A stretch of 64,000 nucleotides of DNA. Source: Lobosporangium transversale. Its lineage: Eukaryota; Mortierellomycota; Mortierellomycetes; Mortierellales; Mortierellaceae. The notes beneath the pieces were generated by a model that saw nothing but the letters and a program-made list of their open reading frames with translations, was not told the origin of the DNA and did no database searches. How positions within the stretch are numbered: position 1 is the stretch's first letter; each line of letters starts with the position of its first letter. A program made the position numbers and the translations under genes. Shown here piece after piece: positions 33,974-47,326 of the stretch. Location of the stretch: contig NW_019029022.1 in assembly GCF_002105155.1 (NCBI RefSeq), positions 1 through 64,000 on the forward strand, written 5' to 3'.

Positions 33974-34709
33974 TTTTAAAAAAAGAAAGAAGAAAAGAAA
34001 AGAAAAGTTCATTAATACGCGGATTAAATTATTTTACAAAATAATAATGATGAGTTTTACTTCCCAGGCTACTCCCATGGAAAAATTAAAAAAAAAAAAA
34101 AAAAAAAAAAAGAGTACCTTCACACACCGCATCGAAGCAGCGCTCTTCACAAGTGATGATCACATCAAATTCCTTCCTACTCTCTTGGAACCGTTCCGGT
34201 GAAGTTTTGATTTTTCGATTCCTGTCCAGCATTAGCAGTAATCCATTGGATTGGTATCTTGAAATCAAATCAAATACAATAAAATACAATACAATACAAT
34301 AAAATAAAAAAAAGTCAATAAAAGTCCTAGATATGGCATTAACGGTCAATTGGGAGTTGAGCATATATATATAATCCTTACAATGATGCGTCCTTGCCTT
34401 TCAATTCTATATAGACGTCATTATAGGGTGTTCCAAAGTTATAAATGTTAGGTTTGTCAATCGTCGGTCCTGGTAAACGAACCATTGTTCCTGTGCCGTA
34501 CGATGATACTGTAAAACCATTTTTACTATTTAATTTATGTCTCTACATTAGTTCAATTAGGATTGGTATCCTTTTATCAAATATCCAGTAGTGAACAGCT
34601 TGTAAAGTTACAAAAAAAAAAAAAAAAGAAAGAAAGCTTACAGTAGCACGTTATGCGCCTCCATGCTTCGGTTCTGATTGGAAGCACAAATGACTGCAAA
34701 GCGGACCAT
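33706..34709 (-). CDS. SSU72: SSU72 RNA polymerase II CTD Ser5-phosphatase
   Basis: Minus-strand exons 34709-34642, 34525-34382, 34257-34118 and 33929-33706 give 191 aa, the usual family length. The low-molecular-weight phosphatase loop is at the N-terminus: [10 protein letters not shown], i.e. Cys8-x5-Arg14. It continues [53 protein letters not shown] (with the conserved Asp) and a C-terminal helix pair. SSU72 removes Ser5 (and Ser7) phosphate from the polymerase II CTD and sits in the cleavage/polyadenylation factor, in the nucleus. Introns carry A-runs on the plus strand. Convergent with VPS68, with 230 bp between stops. Confidence 0.97.
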
Positions 34710-35012
34710 GTTGGAGAATGACAATGAACCTTTTTTTAATGCTGAATTATTCTAATTGAGGATAAAAAAGAGAAGATGCCTTTTGCTTCCCCCTTTTTAA
34801 AGAAAATGGTCACATGGTTGCGTTGCCACTAATTTTGGGTTATATTTATGCAAACTTAAGTATTTGGCATGTTGCAATAATAGCCAGCTAAGAAATCGTC
34901 AAATCTTTTATTCTATTCTATGAACAGCTGCTTTCTCGGCAGTTTGGTCTCTTGAGCAATGGGTCGTGGCCTTGAAGGGGGGCCAAAAGGCCCTCAAATG
35001 TCTTGAGGACAT
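34710..35012. other. intergenic upstream of SSU72
   Basis: SSU72 promoter side. Plus frame 34918-35060 is open (AVWSLEQWVVALKGGQKAL) and may be part of the decayed coding sequence that follows. Confidence 0.4.
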
Positions 35013-35440
35013 GCATCAAAGTTCGTTCTTGATAACACTAGCAAACTCCTTGAACTAAATGCAGTAAGAGAGAGGAACGAGGCAGCTGCAACTGGAAGGA
35101 ACTTGGAGCTCCTGAAGAGAGCGATTGACAAATGAGAAAAAAGAGAGTCGTGAGAGAAGGAAGGCATTTGCATGGATATACGAGAGAAAGATAAAGAGAT
35201 AAAAAGAAGATAAAACAAAGGCATCAGAGACGACGATCTTTGAATTCACAAGTAAGCCAAGAGCACAATTTGTAGGAAATGGAGTGGAAAAAACGAACGA
35301 GGCTAGAATGGGGCTATAACCGCGATTTGTGGAAGTTCAGGGATTATGAAGCGAGATATTGAACTTGCACGACAACTAAGATCTTCTTGGCTTTATGTGT
35401 ACTTTGCCGGCTAAACTTTTTTTTATTTTATTTTTTTAAC
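35013..35440 (+). pseudogene. decayed coding sequence with coiled-coil-like segment
   Basis: Plus frame 35013-35135 reads ASKFVLDNTSKLLELNAVRE, then RNEAAATGRNLELLKRAIDK and a stop. After it, fragments in the same composition continue with further stops (ICMDIREKDKEIKRR). The heptad-like Leu/Glu/Arg/Lys pattern looks like a real protein helix, but no start, no splice sites and several stops argue for a relic. It may derive from a repeat-family or DNA-binding protein; I cannot name the parent. Confidence 0.4.
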
Positions 35441-35862
35441 AGAGTCCTTGTTGTAGATTCCTTAAGATCACTTTGTACCTAAAGCTGCCACACTGACCAA
35501 GATCCTCTATGAGCAAGCTCACTACTAAGTCTTCTTATAGCCTAAGAAAGCTTATTGGGCCACAAACAGTGCGACAATGTCCCTGAAATGAGCAAGAGCA
35601 GCAACATCGAGAGTAAATGCGAGAATAGGATAGTAATACCCCTGATTAGGAAGTACAGGTGTTTTGAATAAGATAAAGGTAGCTCATAATTACGGTGCAC
35701 GGACCGATTCTTTAAAAGAAAGAAATGTCTGTGTAACATCACCGGGGCTTTACAAGTCTCTTAATATCCCATCGTTTAACCTTCAGAACCAGAAGTCTGG
35801 ATTGATATATATATATATTATATAATATTTTATAAAGCAACAAGATTGAACTTGGTCTATAC
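35441..35862. other. no gene seen
   Basis: Stop-rich on both strands. The right end is the 3' side of the dehydrogenase gene, with a short TA repeat at 35808-35825. Confidence 0.5.
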
Positions 35863-36416
35863 TTATTTATCTTTATCTGCTTCACTATTTTTACTACCGT
35901 TATTGCTATCCAACTCGATTGGCTCTACAATCAATTTCTCCTGAACAAAACCCTTTTTACCAACAAAAGTCTCCATGGCCTTATCAGCACCACTGATTGT
36001 CCTAGCCAGATCCTGAAACCATGCTGGAGTAATCGAGACCAATGGGACAAAATGAACATAGAATGGCATCATAATCTGGTTTCGACCTCGTCTTTCTTCC
36101 ATGGACCGAATAATCTTTCGAACTACTTCCAAGGGTTCTAAGGGAGGTGTGAAGAAGGGTAGATTTTCTTTCACCCCATGAAACATCCCTGTCTCCACTT
36201 TCCCACAACAGACCAACGTTGTCTTCACACCAGGGGTCTTGTAAACATATCTGATTTCGGTTTCAAGTACCTCATGGAATGACTTTGCAGCAGCCTTTGA
36301 CGCAGCATAGTCCGCTATAGTAGCAACAACAGCAATAACAGGTTATATCATAAATGACTGAAAGATGGCGCTAATTATTGGTCGTGGTTGTAATAGCCTC
36401 TAGCAGCAACAACAGA

Positions 36417-36452
<36 letters not shown>

Positions 36453-36588
36453 GAAAAGGAAAAAAAAAAAAAAAAAAAAAAAAAGTCCTTACCAATTTGT
36501 GGTGCTCCCATCATTCCCATTGCGGACGAAATTGTAATCTAACATTGATAGAAGAGTAAACAAGACCAAAAGAGTAGTGCAATATGTA

Positions 36589-36622
<34 letters not shown>

Positions 36623-36876
36623 CGATAATACGTTAAGTTGTTGAACAATACTTAAAAACATTTTTGTCGACATAAAAGTAAACCCCATTTGACTATTTTT
36701 TTTTCCTTTCCATACAATGTGTCCATGATTATTTTTAATCATATCTGGTAAAAATTCCTTGATCATCCAGGCTTGACCGAAAAAATTCACATTCAGTGTC
36801 CTAAATAAAGCAAAAACAAAAAAAAAAAAAAAAAAAAAAAAAATAGAAGTAAAAAGTCAACAAATGTTAAAATAAA

Positions 36877-36914
<38 letters not shown>

Positions 36915-37673
36915 CTTACTTCTTGATATCATCAACTGACAGATCAAGGATTGGTTTTCCATGAACGATACCGGCGTTATTGACTAGGATAGTAGGTTCA
37001 CCCACATCCTCACGGATCTCTTTGGCAACACGGACAATGTCTTCGGGATTTGATACGTCGCAGATGTAACTCTCAATATCCACTACACACCATAATACAA
37101 GTGTATTAAGCAATTTTATCATTTAGGACTAGGATTAACGAGACCATCACTTGGTATTAACAGTAAAAGATATTTTTTTACTTTACATGCAGTTTTAACA
37201 GGATGAATGTCAAGAACAACAACTGTGATGTGTCGAATAGCCAATGCTTCCGCAAGGAGATAGCCTACTCCATTAGCACCTACTCGAATGTTTTTTTTTT
37301 TTTTTTTTTTTTTTTTTTGCAAAATAAACAAGATCAGAGATCAATATCTTACTGATTCATGATCACCCTAAGAAAAAAGGGCTCCTATCCTTTCTATTTA
37401 TCAATCTTTTCAACCCTCACCTCCTGTGATCAATACAATTTCATCGTCCCAGTCAATCTTGCCATCTTGGCGCTGACTACGATCATGTAACCAATAGGCC
37501 AATCTGATAGTAAAGAGCAAGACTCCATAAACAGCTGCCAGCTGGAATGCTAGGCCTTCGTTCGTGATACCATAGAGTTTGATACAAGGGATGAGAAAGA
37601 ATGGGAAAGACAAATGGAACACAGATGCATTCAACATTCGCACCACAAAGTCAATGCTTCGACGGTTCACCAT
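35863..37673 (-). CDS. membrane-anchored short-chain dehydrogenase/reductase (RDH10/17beta-HSD11-like)
   Basis: Minus-strand exons 37673-37421, 37279-37187, 37082-36920, 36800-36716, 36538-36493 and 36314-35863 give 363 aa. N-terminal hydrophobic segments (residues 15-32 and 43-60) anchor the enzyme, probably to ER or lipid droplets. Classical SDR motifs: TGGANGVG (residues 83-90, NAD(P) binding), CDVS, LVNNAG, HGHIITISSAMGM (catalytic Ser) and the YAASK catalytic Tyr-x3-Lys. The layout resembles the SDR16C group (retinol or hydroxysteroid dehydrogenases in animals); the fungal substrate is unknown. The exon 2 donor was placed at GTAAAG, giving VKTALDIESYICDV, because the next GT breaks the frame. 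Confidence 0.93.
36879..36914. repeat. T25-A11 homopolymer palindrome in intron
   Basis: T25 followed directly by A11, adjoining the donor of the dehydrogenase's third intron. Confidence 0.85.
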
Positions 37674-37994
37674 TGTGAGCACTTTATTTTTTTTGGATGA
37701 TCAAGTGGAGTGATGTTAAGGAATAAGGTAAAAATTATATTTCTCTGTCTATGAATCTTTATTGTAGCAATATCCTGAAATATTGTTCCTTGCTCCAATT
37801 TAATGTGTAATGTGTAATGTGTAATGGGCATTTTTTATTATGGAATAGTCGTACACTCAAAAAATCTCAAATCTAAACTAAATGACCAATATGGTACAAT
37901 GCTTTCTCTTTTGACAAAGATTACAATAAAACGTAAAGCGTGGCAAAATGAAGAATAATCAATCTCGTATGAAATGCTGTCTTGTTACTTGTCC
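37674..37994. other. short intergenic spacer between dehydrogenase and NOT1
   Basis: 321 bp holding the dehydrogenase promoter and the NOT1 3' end. Contains the repeat gtgtaatgtgtaatgtgtaat at about 37804-37824. Confidence 0.5.
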
Positions 37995-40900
37995 TTAAGC
38001 TGATCGCTTGACTGACCGCGATACAGAATCAAAAAGCTTCTCAATGTCAGGGTCAATCCTAGTGAACGCATGGTCCCAAAATGCATAGCGTGGATTCTTG
38101 ATAAGCTCAATAAACGTAATCAGCAAACCCCATGGATGTGGGCGGTTTACAATCAGACGTTCCAACAGAACCCTATGTTTTATGTATGTAAAGTGTCAAT
38201 TGTTAGGATGAGAGAACAAAAAAAAAAAAAAAAAAAAAAAAAAATCCAAGGAAAACAGAATTCAAAGGTATTCCTTCCTTTACCTTGTAATCTGCTCTTT
38301 GATCTTTTCCTGAGTAGCCTCATGGAAGAGGTACAGGAGCACACGACTGAAGTAATGCGTATGAGAATTAGGGTATCTCAATTGGTTGGCAATCGCACTC
38401 AAGAACAAGTAGCGGCCTTCAGAATCCAACTCTGTCAACAGTTTTTGGAAAATATCCATTGATGCTGTCTGCGCGATCTGGGAAGACGAAGACGATGAGG
38501 ATCCTGTAGGTGAAGACACAGTCTTGTTGTCATTATTACTGTTGGCATTCGCATCTCCGATGTCTTTGCTGCTGCTGCTGCTGTTACCATTGTCTTCTGA
38601 TTTGGAAGCATGCAATTGTGCAATGCCATTGACGCCAACATACAAGACCAACGAGTTGATCATCGGTACATTGTATTTGGATCCTCCAGAGAACAAGTCC
38701 TGATTGTTAGGATCAAGTGCCAGGATCTCTTGCCAGTTGTCCAAGAATGCTGCATGTTCACGTGTTCGCAAATACGTATCAACGTCGCTCTTCATGCTAA
38801 CAGACAGACTGCTAGTGTAATCTGAAAGCACACGTGGTGGTTGATGAATTTCCGCCAAAAGATCCACTTTCAGGTTGGGCGTGAAAGGATCTGGCAACCT
38901 CATGTTGCGCGGGAACGCGCTGAGAATCAGGTTGCGCAGTTGAATGCATGTATGAGGAATCACATCACAGAAACTAAAGTGGTAGTCGCACAGGAACTCG
39001 GGGAAATCGTGTAGTAACACAAGCAACACCCGAAGTGTACCCTTGTAAAGTGCCCGAGTTGTGTCCCGCATCTCCCCTCCAACCAAGAATGGGATCAAGA
39101 AACGGAAGAGGCACACGAGAAGCTTCTGGAATGAGGCCCATCCCTTACCATTCTCCGCCAGCAGCAACTTTGGCATAAATGCACGATGAGAAATAAGTGA
39201 AAGCCATCCGTATGTAAATCCAGGGAAGACCAAAGGCTGCAAAGTATGGAATGTGTTGCTAAAAGCTGTCAAGATCTGGAAATACATGCCAGGGCTTGAC
39301 TCATACGAAGTCATCATCTCTGTCAACAGACCCGAGAATAGACGCAGGAAGGGTTTCTGGTTGAACTGACCGCGACGTTGTTCATGTGCCTGAGCCAAGA
39401 CTAAAACAATGATGGACAACAAAGTAGTAAGATACGTGACCTTGGCTCCGCTGTGGTTCACGCCTTGAGGATCTGAGTAATGTTTGACAAGGGTAACAAT
39501 CAATTTAACGAAGGCGTCAACGCCCTGATATGCAGCGGTAGTGTTGGTAACTTTGTATTTGATGTAGCTCTCCACACTCATTTCCGTGCATACTCTGAAG
39601 AACAATGACGAAATTTCTTCGCCCTTCAAGACACCCTGCTGTTGAATCGAATTGATAAAAGCACCATAATCCTTATCGTTTGAAGTCGGAAGCTGATAAA
39701 CGCGAATCCATTCAGCAAAGATAAAGGCAAGTTGTTCTCGCAGCACTGAATTGTCGATATCCTTGGCGGCCTCCCTAGGTGCCAGAGCACGTCGGCGGAT
39801 ATCCTCGATAAGTAAGACAATAGGTTCGACAGTCTTGCCTCCGCGTTGCGCCAGGCGGTTAAGCACGTTGAGTGAGTTGATGAATTCGTTGCGGCTAGCG
39901 CAGGGTTGTTCACTAAGGACACATTCGCGAATCAACTTGATAGCGTACTCAACTATACCGGGACGGCCAATCTCAATTAGGCGCGCCAGTTGAATATCCT
40001 GGTCAACAAGGCTCACTAATCCGGCCTTAGTCAACGTCACAGTGACAGGCACATTAAACTTGCGCTCATCGTCCGCATAGATAAGCCATTCAGTCACTTC
40101 CTTGGCCACCTTGCTCGAAAGGGCACAGAGCTGCTCCAACAACACTGCATACACATCTCGCGACAATACCTGGTCTGTCTTGTACAGTAACTGAACAATC
40201 TTTTGCGAGAACGTCAGTGCCATCTCATCAGGACTGAAAGACTGTGCAGGGATTAAGGGTACGAGACGAGCTAGCATCTTGACCTCGTGGTTGGGAGGAA
40301 GTGCTGCCAAAGGCATTGAGGGCGAAAGACTGATAAGCTTGTCAAGCTCACTGATGATTTGAGCAAACTTCTCCAGAGCCTGGTGAGCTGACAGTGGAAT
40401 GGGCGCGTTGTTATACGACAATTCGTTAGTATTGAACGGGAAGGCTTGACCGGCATCAGCCCTTGCATTGAGAGGAGTACGAACACTTCTGTCAGTGTCA
40501 AAGACTGGTGCCATAGCTGCCTGTCTGGGCAAGCGGGCGAAATCCTCATAAACGCGCAGCTGCTGAGCCGAGAGACCTGTAGGCTTAATACGGAGGGGCT
40601 CGGGAAGGCTGGCAGGATAGCGAGAAGACTGATACGTAGCCACGTCGTAATAAGGTTGTCCTGTACGTTCGCGATGCTTCTTCCTTGCATTAAATGCATT
40701 CGCTAAGCTCTCTTCGATTTCTGGAATGGCCTTTTCCATAGCTGCCTTTTCGATAACGGAACAAGCAAGATCCAAATTGTCATTAACAGTCATCAGAATG
40801 GATTGTTCTGGCATATTCTGATCTGTAAATCCATTCTGGAGGAACAGCGTGCGAATAATATTAGCCATGCTAACTCGGAGTGGCTCCTTGCAAGTAACAA

Positions 40901-41616
40901 GGGCAAGACTACCAGCAAGATTTTGAACCATAAGATGAGCGGCCTTGCGCATCTTTTCCTCATTAGGCTCCATGGCAAAGTCCTTAATGATCATCTCACG
41001 TGTGGAAATGCCTGCAATAGTGACAGAGCGATCGACAACAGGAGCAACAATCTCTCGGACAGCACGATCGATGGCAATATGCACGAGTCGCTTGAGAGCA
41101 GGGCGCTCATTGTAGAACGCAGGAGGATTGAAAGTGACAAATGCAGCCAAATTGGGAACCATCTCCATAGAAGCATCCTGCTGTGAAGTGGCAACGGTCG
41201 AAGGGACTGCAGCTTGAACGGGCATTCTTGCTGATGGAGCATATCCGCCCATTGAAAGACGCTCAAAGTCCTGAGTAAGTGTTGCAGGGTGAGCGACAAG
41301 TTCCTGGGGGGCCTGTCCTTCAGAATGCTAGTAGGTTCAATTTCTTTGAGATCAAGCGACAAACTGTTGCAGAGCACCTCGATTTCAAACTTGAGATGCA
41401 GTTTCAAGTCTGCAAACTGATAAAGCTCGACAAGAAGACGCATAATGGCCACAAGCCAGGGGTTAGGTGGCTTGAAGACCTTACTCTTGTTGCACTGTTC
41501 CAGAACCTTGCAGACAAATGGAATGGCGACAATCAGTCTGTTGCTGTCGTAACCTTCAATGAGAAGTTCCTAGAGATTTATGTATGAAAGTGATAAAACG
41601 GAGTTAGTCTACGAGG

Positions 41617-41647
<31 letters not shown>

Positions 41648-44600
41648 CAACTTTGAAACGAGCCTGGATTACTTAAGTTGAAGAAATACTATACCTTAAA
41701 TGCCAGATTCTTATGCTTAATGGGTCGATTACGAGCCAGAGTCATGCCACCAAGCCAGGATCCGAGGTTTTTCAATAGGGTTCGATCAGAAGATGACTGT
41801 ACTGTTTTTTCGGAATTGATTAAAATCTTGATATTGGCGTAAGTCTCATGTAGAATATGGCGATAAAGCAAAGGACTTTGAAGTCCATCGAGGAATTGAA
41901 GATATAAGACGTGGTAGTTGGGCTCAATACTCGCACGTTTGACTACGATATAGTTACTGAACCAACGGTATGCACTCTCGCGGAGAAGCTCCTTCATCTC
42001 TGCTAGCTTCACCTCTAGATTGCTTTGAGAAACATTGTTGACGATAAACAGAATTTTGTCTTGCGTTTGCTCATTAGGTGCCTCATAGTCGATATCATCG
42101 CGCCCAATGAGAAGTGTATCCACATTAAGAGAAGTAAAAACAGGGGGAGCTGCTGGTTGGGGAACTATTGTGGAAGCAGGTGTTGGTTGTGAAATTTGTC
42201 GTTGAACTTCTTGATTGATGGGTTGTTGAGGCGATGAAGTGGTAAGGTCTGACGAGAGACCAGAGCCGTCTTGTGAGGCTGCAGTCGCGGAAGGAAGAAC
42301 GGCATGGATATAGCGCACAATCTCTGGATGGACTTGCTGAAGATGAGGGATCTGAAGGAGATGCGAGCAATATGTGGGCCACTCCTGAAGCCTTGACTGG
42401 AATCGACTCAGAGCTTGGGCACCAAAGTTGAACATCTTTGACCCTGGAGGATTACGGAGAGCATCCAATACGTATCGGAGAGCAATACCGAGTGGAATGT
42501 AGGAGACTAGCTGATGTTGGATTAGAGCACCAAACAAATCACTGGTGATGGCGAGCTCTCTCTCACGATACGTGGGGAAGAATCGGTATTCATCAAACAA
42601 ATTGTGAATCATGCACGCATAGATGTCCTGCTCACGAGGGTCAGAGGAGTTCTTAAACTGCTGCAACAAATCAACAATTTCAGGGATGGAAATCTCGCCT
42701 CGGTAGATGCGCTTATAGTAATCGTTATTGGCCTCTTCAACATCATCTGAAAATGATGTCTCGTTACCGGTGACACCTCCCTCTACAGCAGGCGCAACAT
42801 TAGCAAGTTGAGGATGGAGTTGAAGACATGCATTATGAACATTCTTCAAAACAGCTGAATTTTCAGGGGAAATTGAACTTTTACAAGAAACAGGGTTGGG
42901 TGAGTCGAGACATTCAATCAACCTATACACGATCATCCAACTGAATACAGGACTCAAAACCATGATACTCACCTTCCAAGAAGGACTTGTAAGAAAATAG
43001 TAATTGTCTCTACTGGTAGCTCCTTGTTTGCTGGGGTGCTCTGACGAGCATCGTTAACAATTCTCTCACTAAGATAGTCCAGACAAGCCCTGACGAAGAT
43101 ATCCTGACCAGCAGCGATCCTATTCTGTAACCATTTATCCAATGCCAAAAGGTTCCGACTGGACGCAAGCACGGCCAAATCAATCGCAAACATAAATGAC
43201 TTGACTTCAAGCACCTTATTCAAGATCTAAATAGAGAAAATAGTCAGCTGGGTGTCCAGAAACATTGAATAATAAAAAAGAAAAAAAGAAAAAAAAAAAA
43301 AAAAAAAAAAAAAAAAGAAAGAAAGAAAACAGCTAAAAGTAGGAAAATATGTAGGCCTACCGAAAGATCTTCTGTAAGCTTAAGTATCTTTGGGAGTGAT
43401 GAGCGGTCATGATCGTAAAGGTCCAACAAACCAGAGACAAATAGACCCTGATTAACCTGCCACAATCGTGTTTGCACAAATTGAGGGATGATGCCAACTC
43501 CTGTCAAATAAACATGAAGCAACTTGGAAACGACGTCTTGATGTAATGAACTCCAAGGCGTCTTGAGCTGAACAAGGCCAAGGAAGAGAAGCTCTGTGTT
43601 TGATTTTAAGCCCATATCCAGTAGTGGGTCATGAACTTCGTTGTCGGCCAATGTCATTACAGTTTCTACCAAAGGAATGCAATTCCAAACACTCGATTCC
43701 AGCTCAGCAGATGCGTGCGCCTGAACTTCGGCGCTTGACTGTGCAAACTGATCTCTTGTGAATGTCCTAGATGATGCCGCCCACTCTTGTTCTAATAACT
43801 TTGTCGGCGCAGCAACGAGCGCTTTCAAAATTGAAATTTGACCCTCAACATTGCTCCACTGTCCCCAGAACGCCTCTAGAGGAAAGAGACGCCCATTCTA
43901 TATATGGTATAAGTGTGCAATGTTGAATGAGCATAATGCATATGAAAACCAATATGGCAAAACAAATTAATTATCATTTCTCCTCCATACCTTGTCTGCA
44001 CTTCTGAATGAATTGATTATAAATTCTAAGCCAGAAACATCTGAGATCTTGAATTCAGGATAGTCCAGCGCTTGAATGACCTTGACCCAATCAACAGTAT
44101 TCTTGTTTAGTGCTGTAGCAACGTTCTTAAAGTCCCAGGCACTCTCAGAGCCTGCTTTTGATTGTCGTGAGACCATCATGCCGAGAACACGTGCAATATC
44201 TTGCTCATCAGGCGTCCTAGAATTATCATATCCCGCTTGGCGCAGAATATCATTAACAGATGATACTGATTTGCAGCAAGAGGGTCCAGCCTCGCACATG
44301 ACTTTTGCCAGGGCTGCAGACTCAGAGTTATCATTCATATCGCTATTAGAGAATGAAAACCCACGTCAATAGAAGCCAATTGTAGTAATATATGACCATG
44401 GCCAAAGAGTCACAAAAAATAAAAATAAAAAATAAAAAAAGGAGAGCACGGCTCATAGACCTACCGAATCTCCTTGATAGTGTTAGTGACGACTGAAGGG
44501 ATGTTGTTATTGTACAAAGTATTAATAAGACCGGTGACTGGATCCCTCGGTTCGTCCCAGGACTTGTAATTTGACGCGTCGAGTGATTGAACAAACTCGA

Positions 44601-45438
44601 GTAATTGATCGGCTGAGGTAAGCTGCTCCTTTAAGGCTGATGCAGTTGACTGAATGATACGTTCAGCTGGTAGATGTAGTTACGACGTTAAAAAAAGCAA
44701 ATTGTCCGATTCAGAAGTTTGTTAGTAATAAGTTATAAACTGACAATCGCGCTCTCCATTGTAATACAAAAGCTCATTTGCATGGGCCTTACCTTGAGCA
44801 ACGAGTTCAGATTTGGGTGACTGAAGAAGTGCAATGGCTAGGCGAATTTTTTCAATAGGCTTCAATGGCAAATCCTTGATAAAGAGCTCGAAATCAAAAT
44901 TCTTGAGCGCCTCACTCTTTTCTGTTGTACTAACGGCTTCGCAAAAGTATGTGGCTGAGGTCTGGGTCTTGGCGAGGACCTGAACCTGATCGATGAGGAG
45001 CCTGTGGATAGGTGCACCTGAGTAGTTACTTGATTGAGATCCCTGCCCTGATTGCCAGGCTTGGACAATGAGTCTTATAAAATGTAAATAAACGGGTTTT
45101 CCGTTGTCCTCAATCAGCTGAAATAAATAAATAAAAAATAGAGATAGTGTGTCAATATAAAAATAAAGGAACAAAGCGTTGATGTCACCAAATGACTGTG
45201 GATGAACAATTGCTCCAATTTATGGTTAAATGTGCTCCGAAGCCTTTCTTGACAGACTTACCGAGTGGATTTCAGTAACACTTCGAGTGTAAGTATTCTC
45301 GGAAAGGGTTGAGAGGAGAACCTTGACCTGAGCTTTGACAATGGTCAAGAAACTGGACTTTTTGGAGGGGAGACTCAACCTGGAGGAGGCGGGAGTTGTG
45401 GGCTGACTTGAATTGGGTTGTTTATCTTCAGAGCTCAT
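37995..45438 (-). CDS. NOT1: CCR4-NOT complex scaffold subunit 1
   Basis: Scaffold of the CCR4-NOT deadenylase, in cytoplasm and nucleus. Minus-strand exons: 45438-45262, 45117-44793, 44666-44465, 44342-43991, 43897-43361, 43226-42973, 42922-41695, 41569-38284 and 38172-37995, about 2,180 codons. Recognisable parts: the HEAT-rich N-terminus; the MIF4G-like region; [19 protein letters not shown]...ILKD before the CAF1/CAF40-binding area; [10 protein letters not shown] with [18 protein letters not shown] (DUF3819-like); and the C-terminal Not1 superfamily domain ending [19 protein letters not shown] and [11 protein letters not shown]. The 50-nt intron 42923-42972 is the shortest well-supported one. 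Total exon length is one base short of a multiple of three: the frame changes at a G6 run (41306-41311; C6 in the mRNA), where one more base restores a continuous frame. See findings. Confidence 0.96.
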
Positions 45439-47326
45439 ACTGAACAAAAGAGTACATGATGCGCACCCAAGGGAAAGAAATGGAAAGATTCAGGATGAAT
45501 TGATCAACCAAACTAAGAGTAGAAAAAGATGGCTCACACGAATAGGTGGTATGTACAAGGGGCCAATCTAGTAGAGTTGAATCATGTGCCAGAATAGCAT
45601 CATAGACATAGTAATTAGTCAACTACGAAGTGGCGTGGTTGGTCTCCCTGTGCATTTACTCATAATACAAATATTTTTCTATCTGATCATTGCTTCTGTT
45701 CCTCATGATCAAGCTCAAGACAATATGAATTAATGAAAATGAAAACAATGAATCACATCATGATAAAAAAAAAAGTTGACGAATGCTGTGAAGTTGAGTA
45801 TCATGGGTCGTGATGGTATAAAGTTTGATCAGCATATTTTGGTGTACTAAATGCAACCTTTTCACAGCACACATGGAAAATCGCCAAAAGTCAATAATGT
45901 TAATAATATTATGCTTGCACACATACACAGACGGAATAGATAAAAAATAGAGATCAACTGGTAGGGAGAGAGAGGGGCAGCCTAGGGAAGCACGATGGTT
46001 GAGGAAGTTCAACTGATGGGAGATGAGAAGAAGAGAAAGGACTAAATGAAGATTGAACTTGTCAAGTACGCGCTAACATTTGGCAGCTCGCCGCTTCGTG
46101 TCTACGTCACCGTCTTCCACACGTGTTAGGAGGAAGGCAGGTGTAAACCTAACGCTGAAACAGCTCATAAATTTGATTACCACCCTCGATTTAGCAGCCA
46201 GCCTATTTAGCAACTCAACCTGAGTTATTAAATATTGTTTTCAACCTTACTATGCACCTTGCGCTGATGAATTGATAGAGAGCCTTTTCCACGAGAATAA
46301 TGGGTATGAATTATGTATATACATGTCACTCTCGACTAGTGCACAGGCCACAGCCAGATTGGGAATTCTCTGAAACCAGAGATCTGTGCTGTTCACTCTT
46401 CCCAATTAGATCTTTTCAAGTATAAAAGGTTTGCTTAGCTAATGTCTTGTAATTGAAAAGGCCTAACCAAACCAGCCACTACTTTGTTATACCGGCGCGT
46501 CGGTTTGATATTGAAAATTTTAACAACCCCTAACTTAACCTACACATGACAGCATTGCACTTTCATACATCTGCAGTGCCCTGAGTGAACTGAGACATCT
46601 TTTTTTTTTCGTGGCCTAAGGAACCGACCAGGTAATGAAGTAGCGTTTTGTTATGCTTTTTCCAAGCTCGATTGAATTGAAATAGAACACTCCTGAACCT
46701 TTTATTCGATCGCTGTATCTTTAAGTCATAGAATCATCACTGGAATTCTGAGAAAGAAAACTCTGTCCATATCGCCTTACAAATCCCAAGTATTGCATCA
46801 TTTCCCCTGAATCCCATTCATATTTTTCTTTAAAAGTAAAAACAATAGAAAATAAAACAAGTCCTGTTACCTCTTCTCCTCCTTTCCTCTCCCCTCCTCT
46901 TCTCTCCACTCCTTTAAGCAGCTTTGGACCGTATGATTTGTGGTCTACCCTTTTGTCTTCGCTTCACAGAGTACTCCGCAGGGTCCTGGTTTGGGCACTA
47001 CTTTTCTCTTCTAAAGTAAATTCTTCTATAATTATAGCATAAGCCAAGCTGTTAGAGTTCCGTTACACAAGGAAAGAGCGGTAAAATGTGATCACAGGAT
47101 ACGATGATTGCTCGTTTTGGTAAATGCTCGTTTTGGTTAGACTTACCTTTTCAAACATAAAGATTCAGAGTACGGAACGTATTCACAGCAGCATTGACAG
47201 ATATTATATTGACCATCTCAAAATATTTAAAAATGAATGAGTCAAATCATTAAGAATACCAGATGCGCACGAACCAAGCTCAATAGGGTGTGGCAAACCC
47301 CTCTTACACTATAAAATTGATCGCTT
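45439..47326. other. gene-poor region, no supported gene
   Basis: AT-rich upstream side of NOT1. A short minus-strand open segment ends KRRQKGRPQIIRSKAA at about 46918, but it is bounded by stops and no partner exon was found. No homopolymer longer than about 10. Confidence 0.5.

Noticed and set aside
37182-37187. Alternative donor of the dehydrogenase second exon (after CK, GTAAAA)
   Set aside because: Puts the next exon out of frame; the GTAAAG donor five bases earlier keeps the frame.
46914-46985. Minus-strand segment ending KRRQKGRPQIIRSKAA
   Set aside because: Basic and protein-like but only about 23 codons, bounded by a stop upstream, no splice partner.
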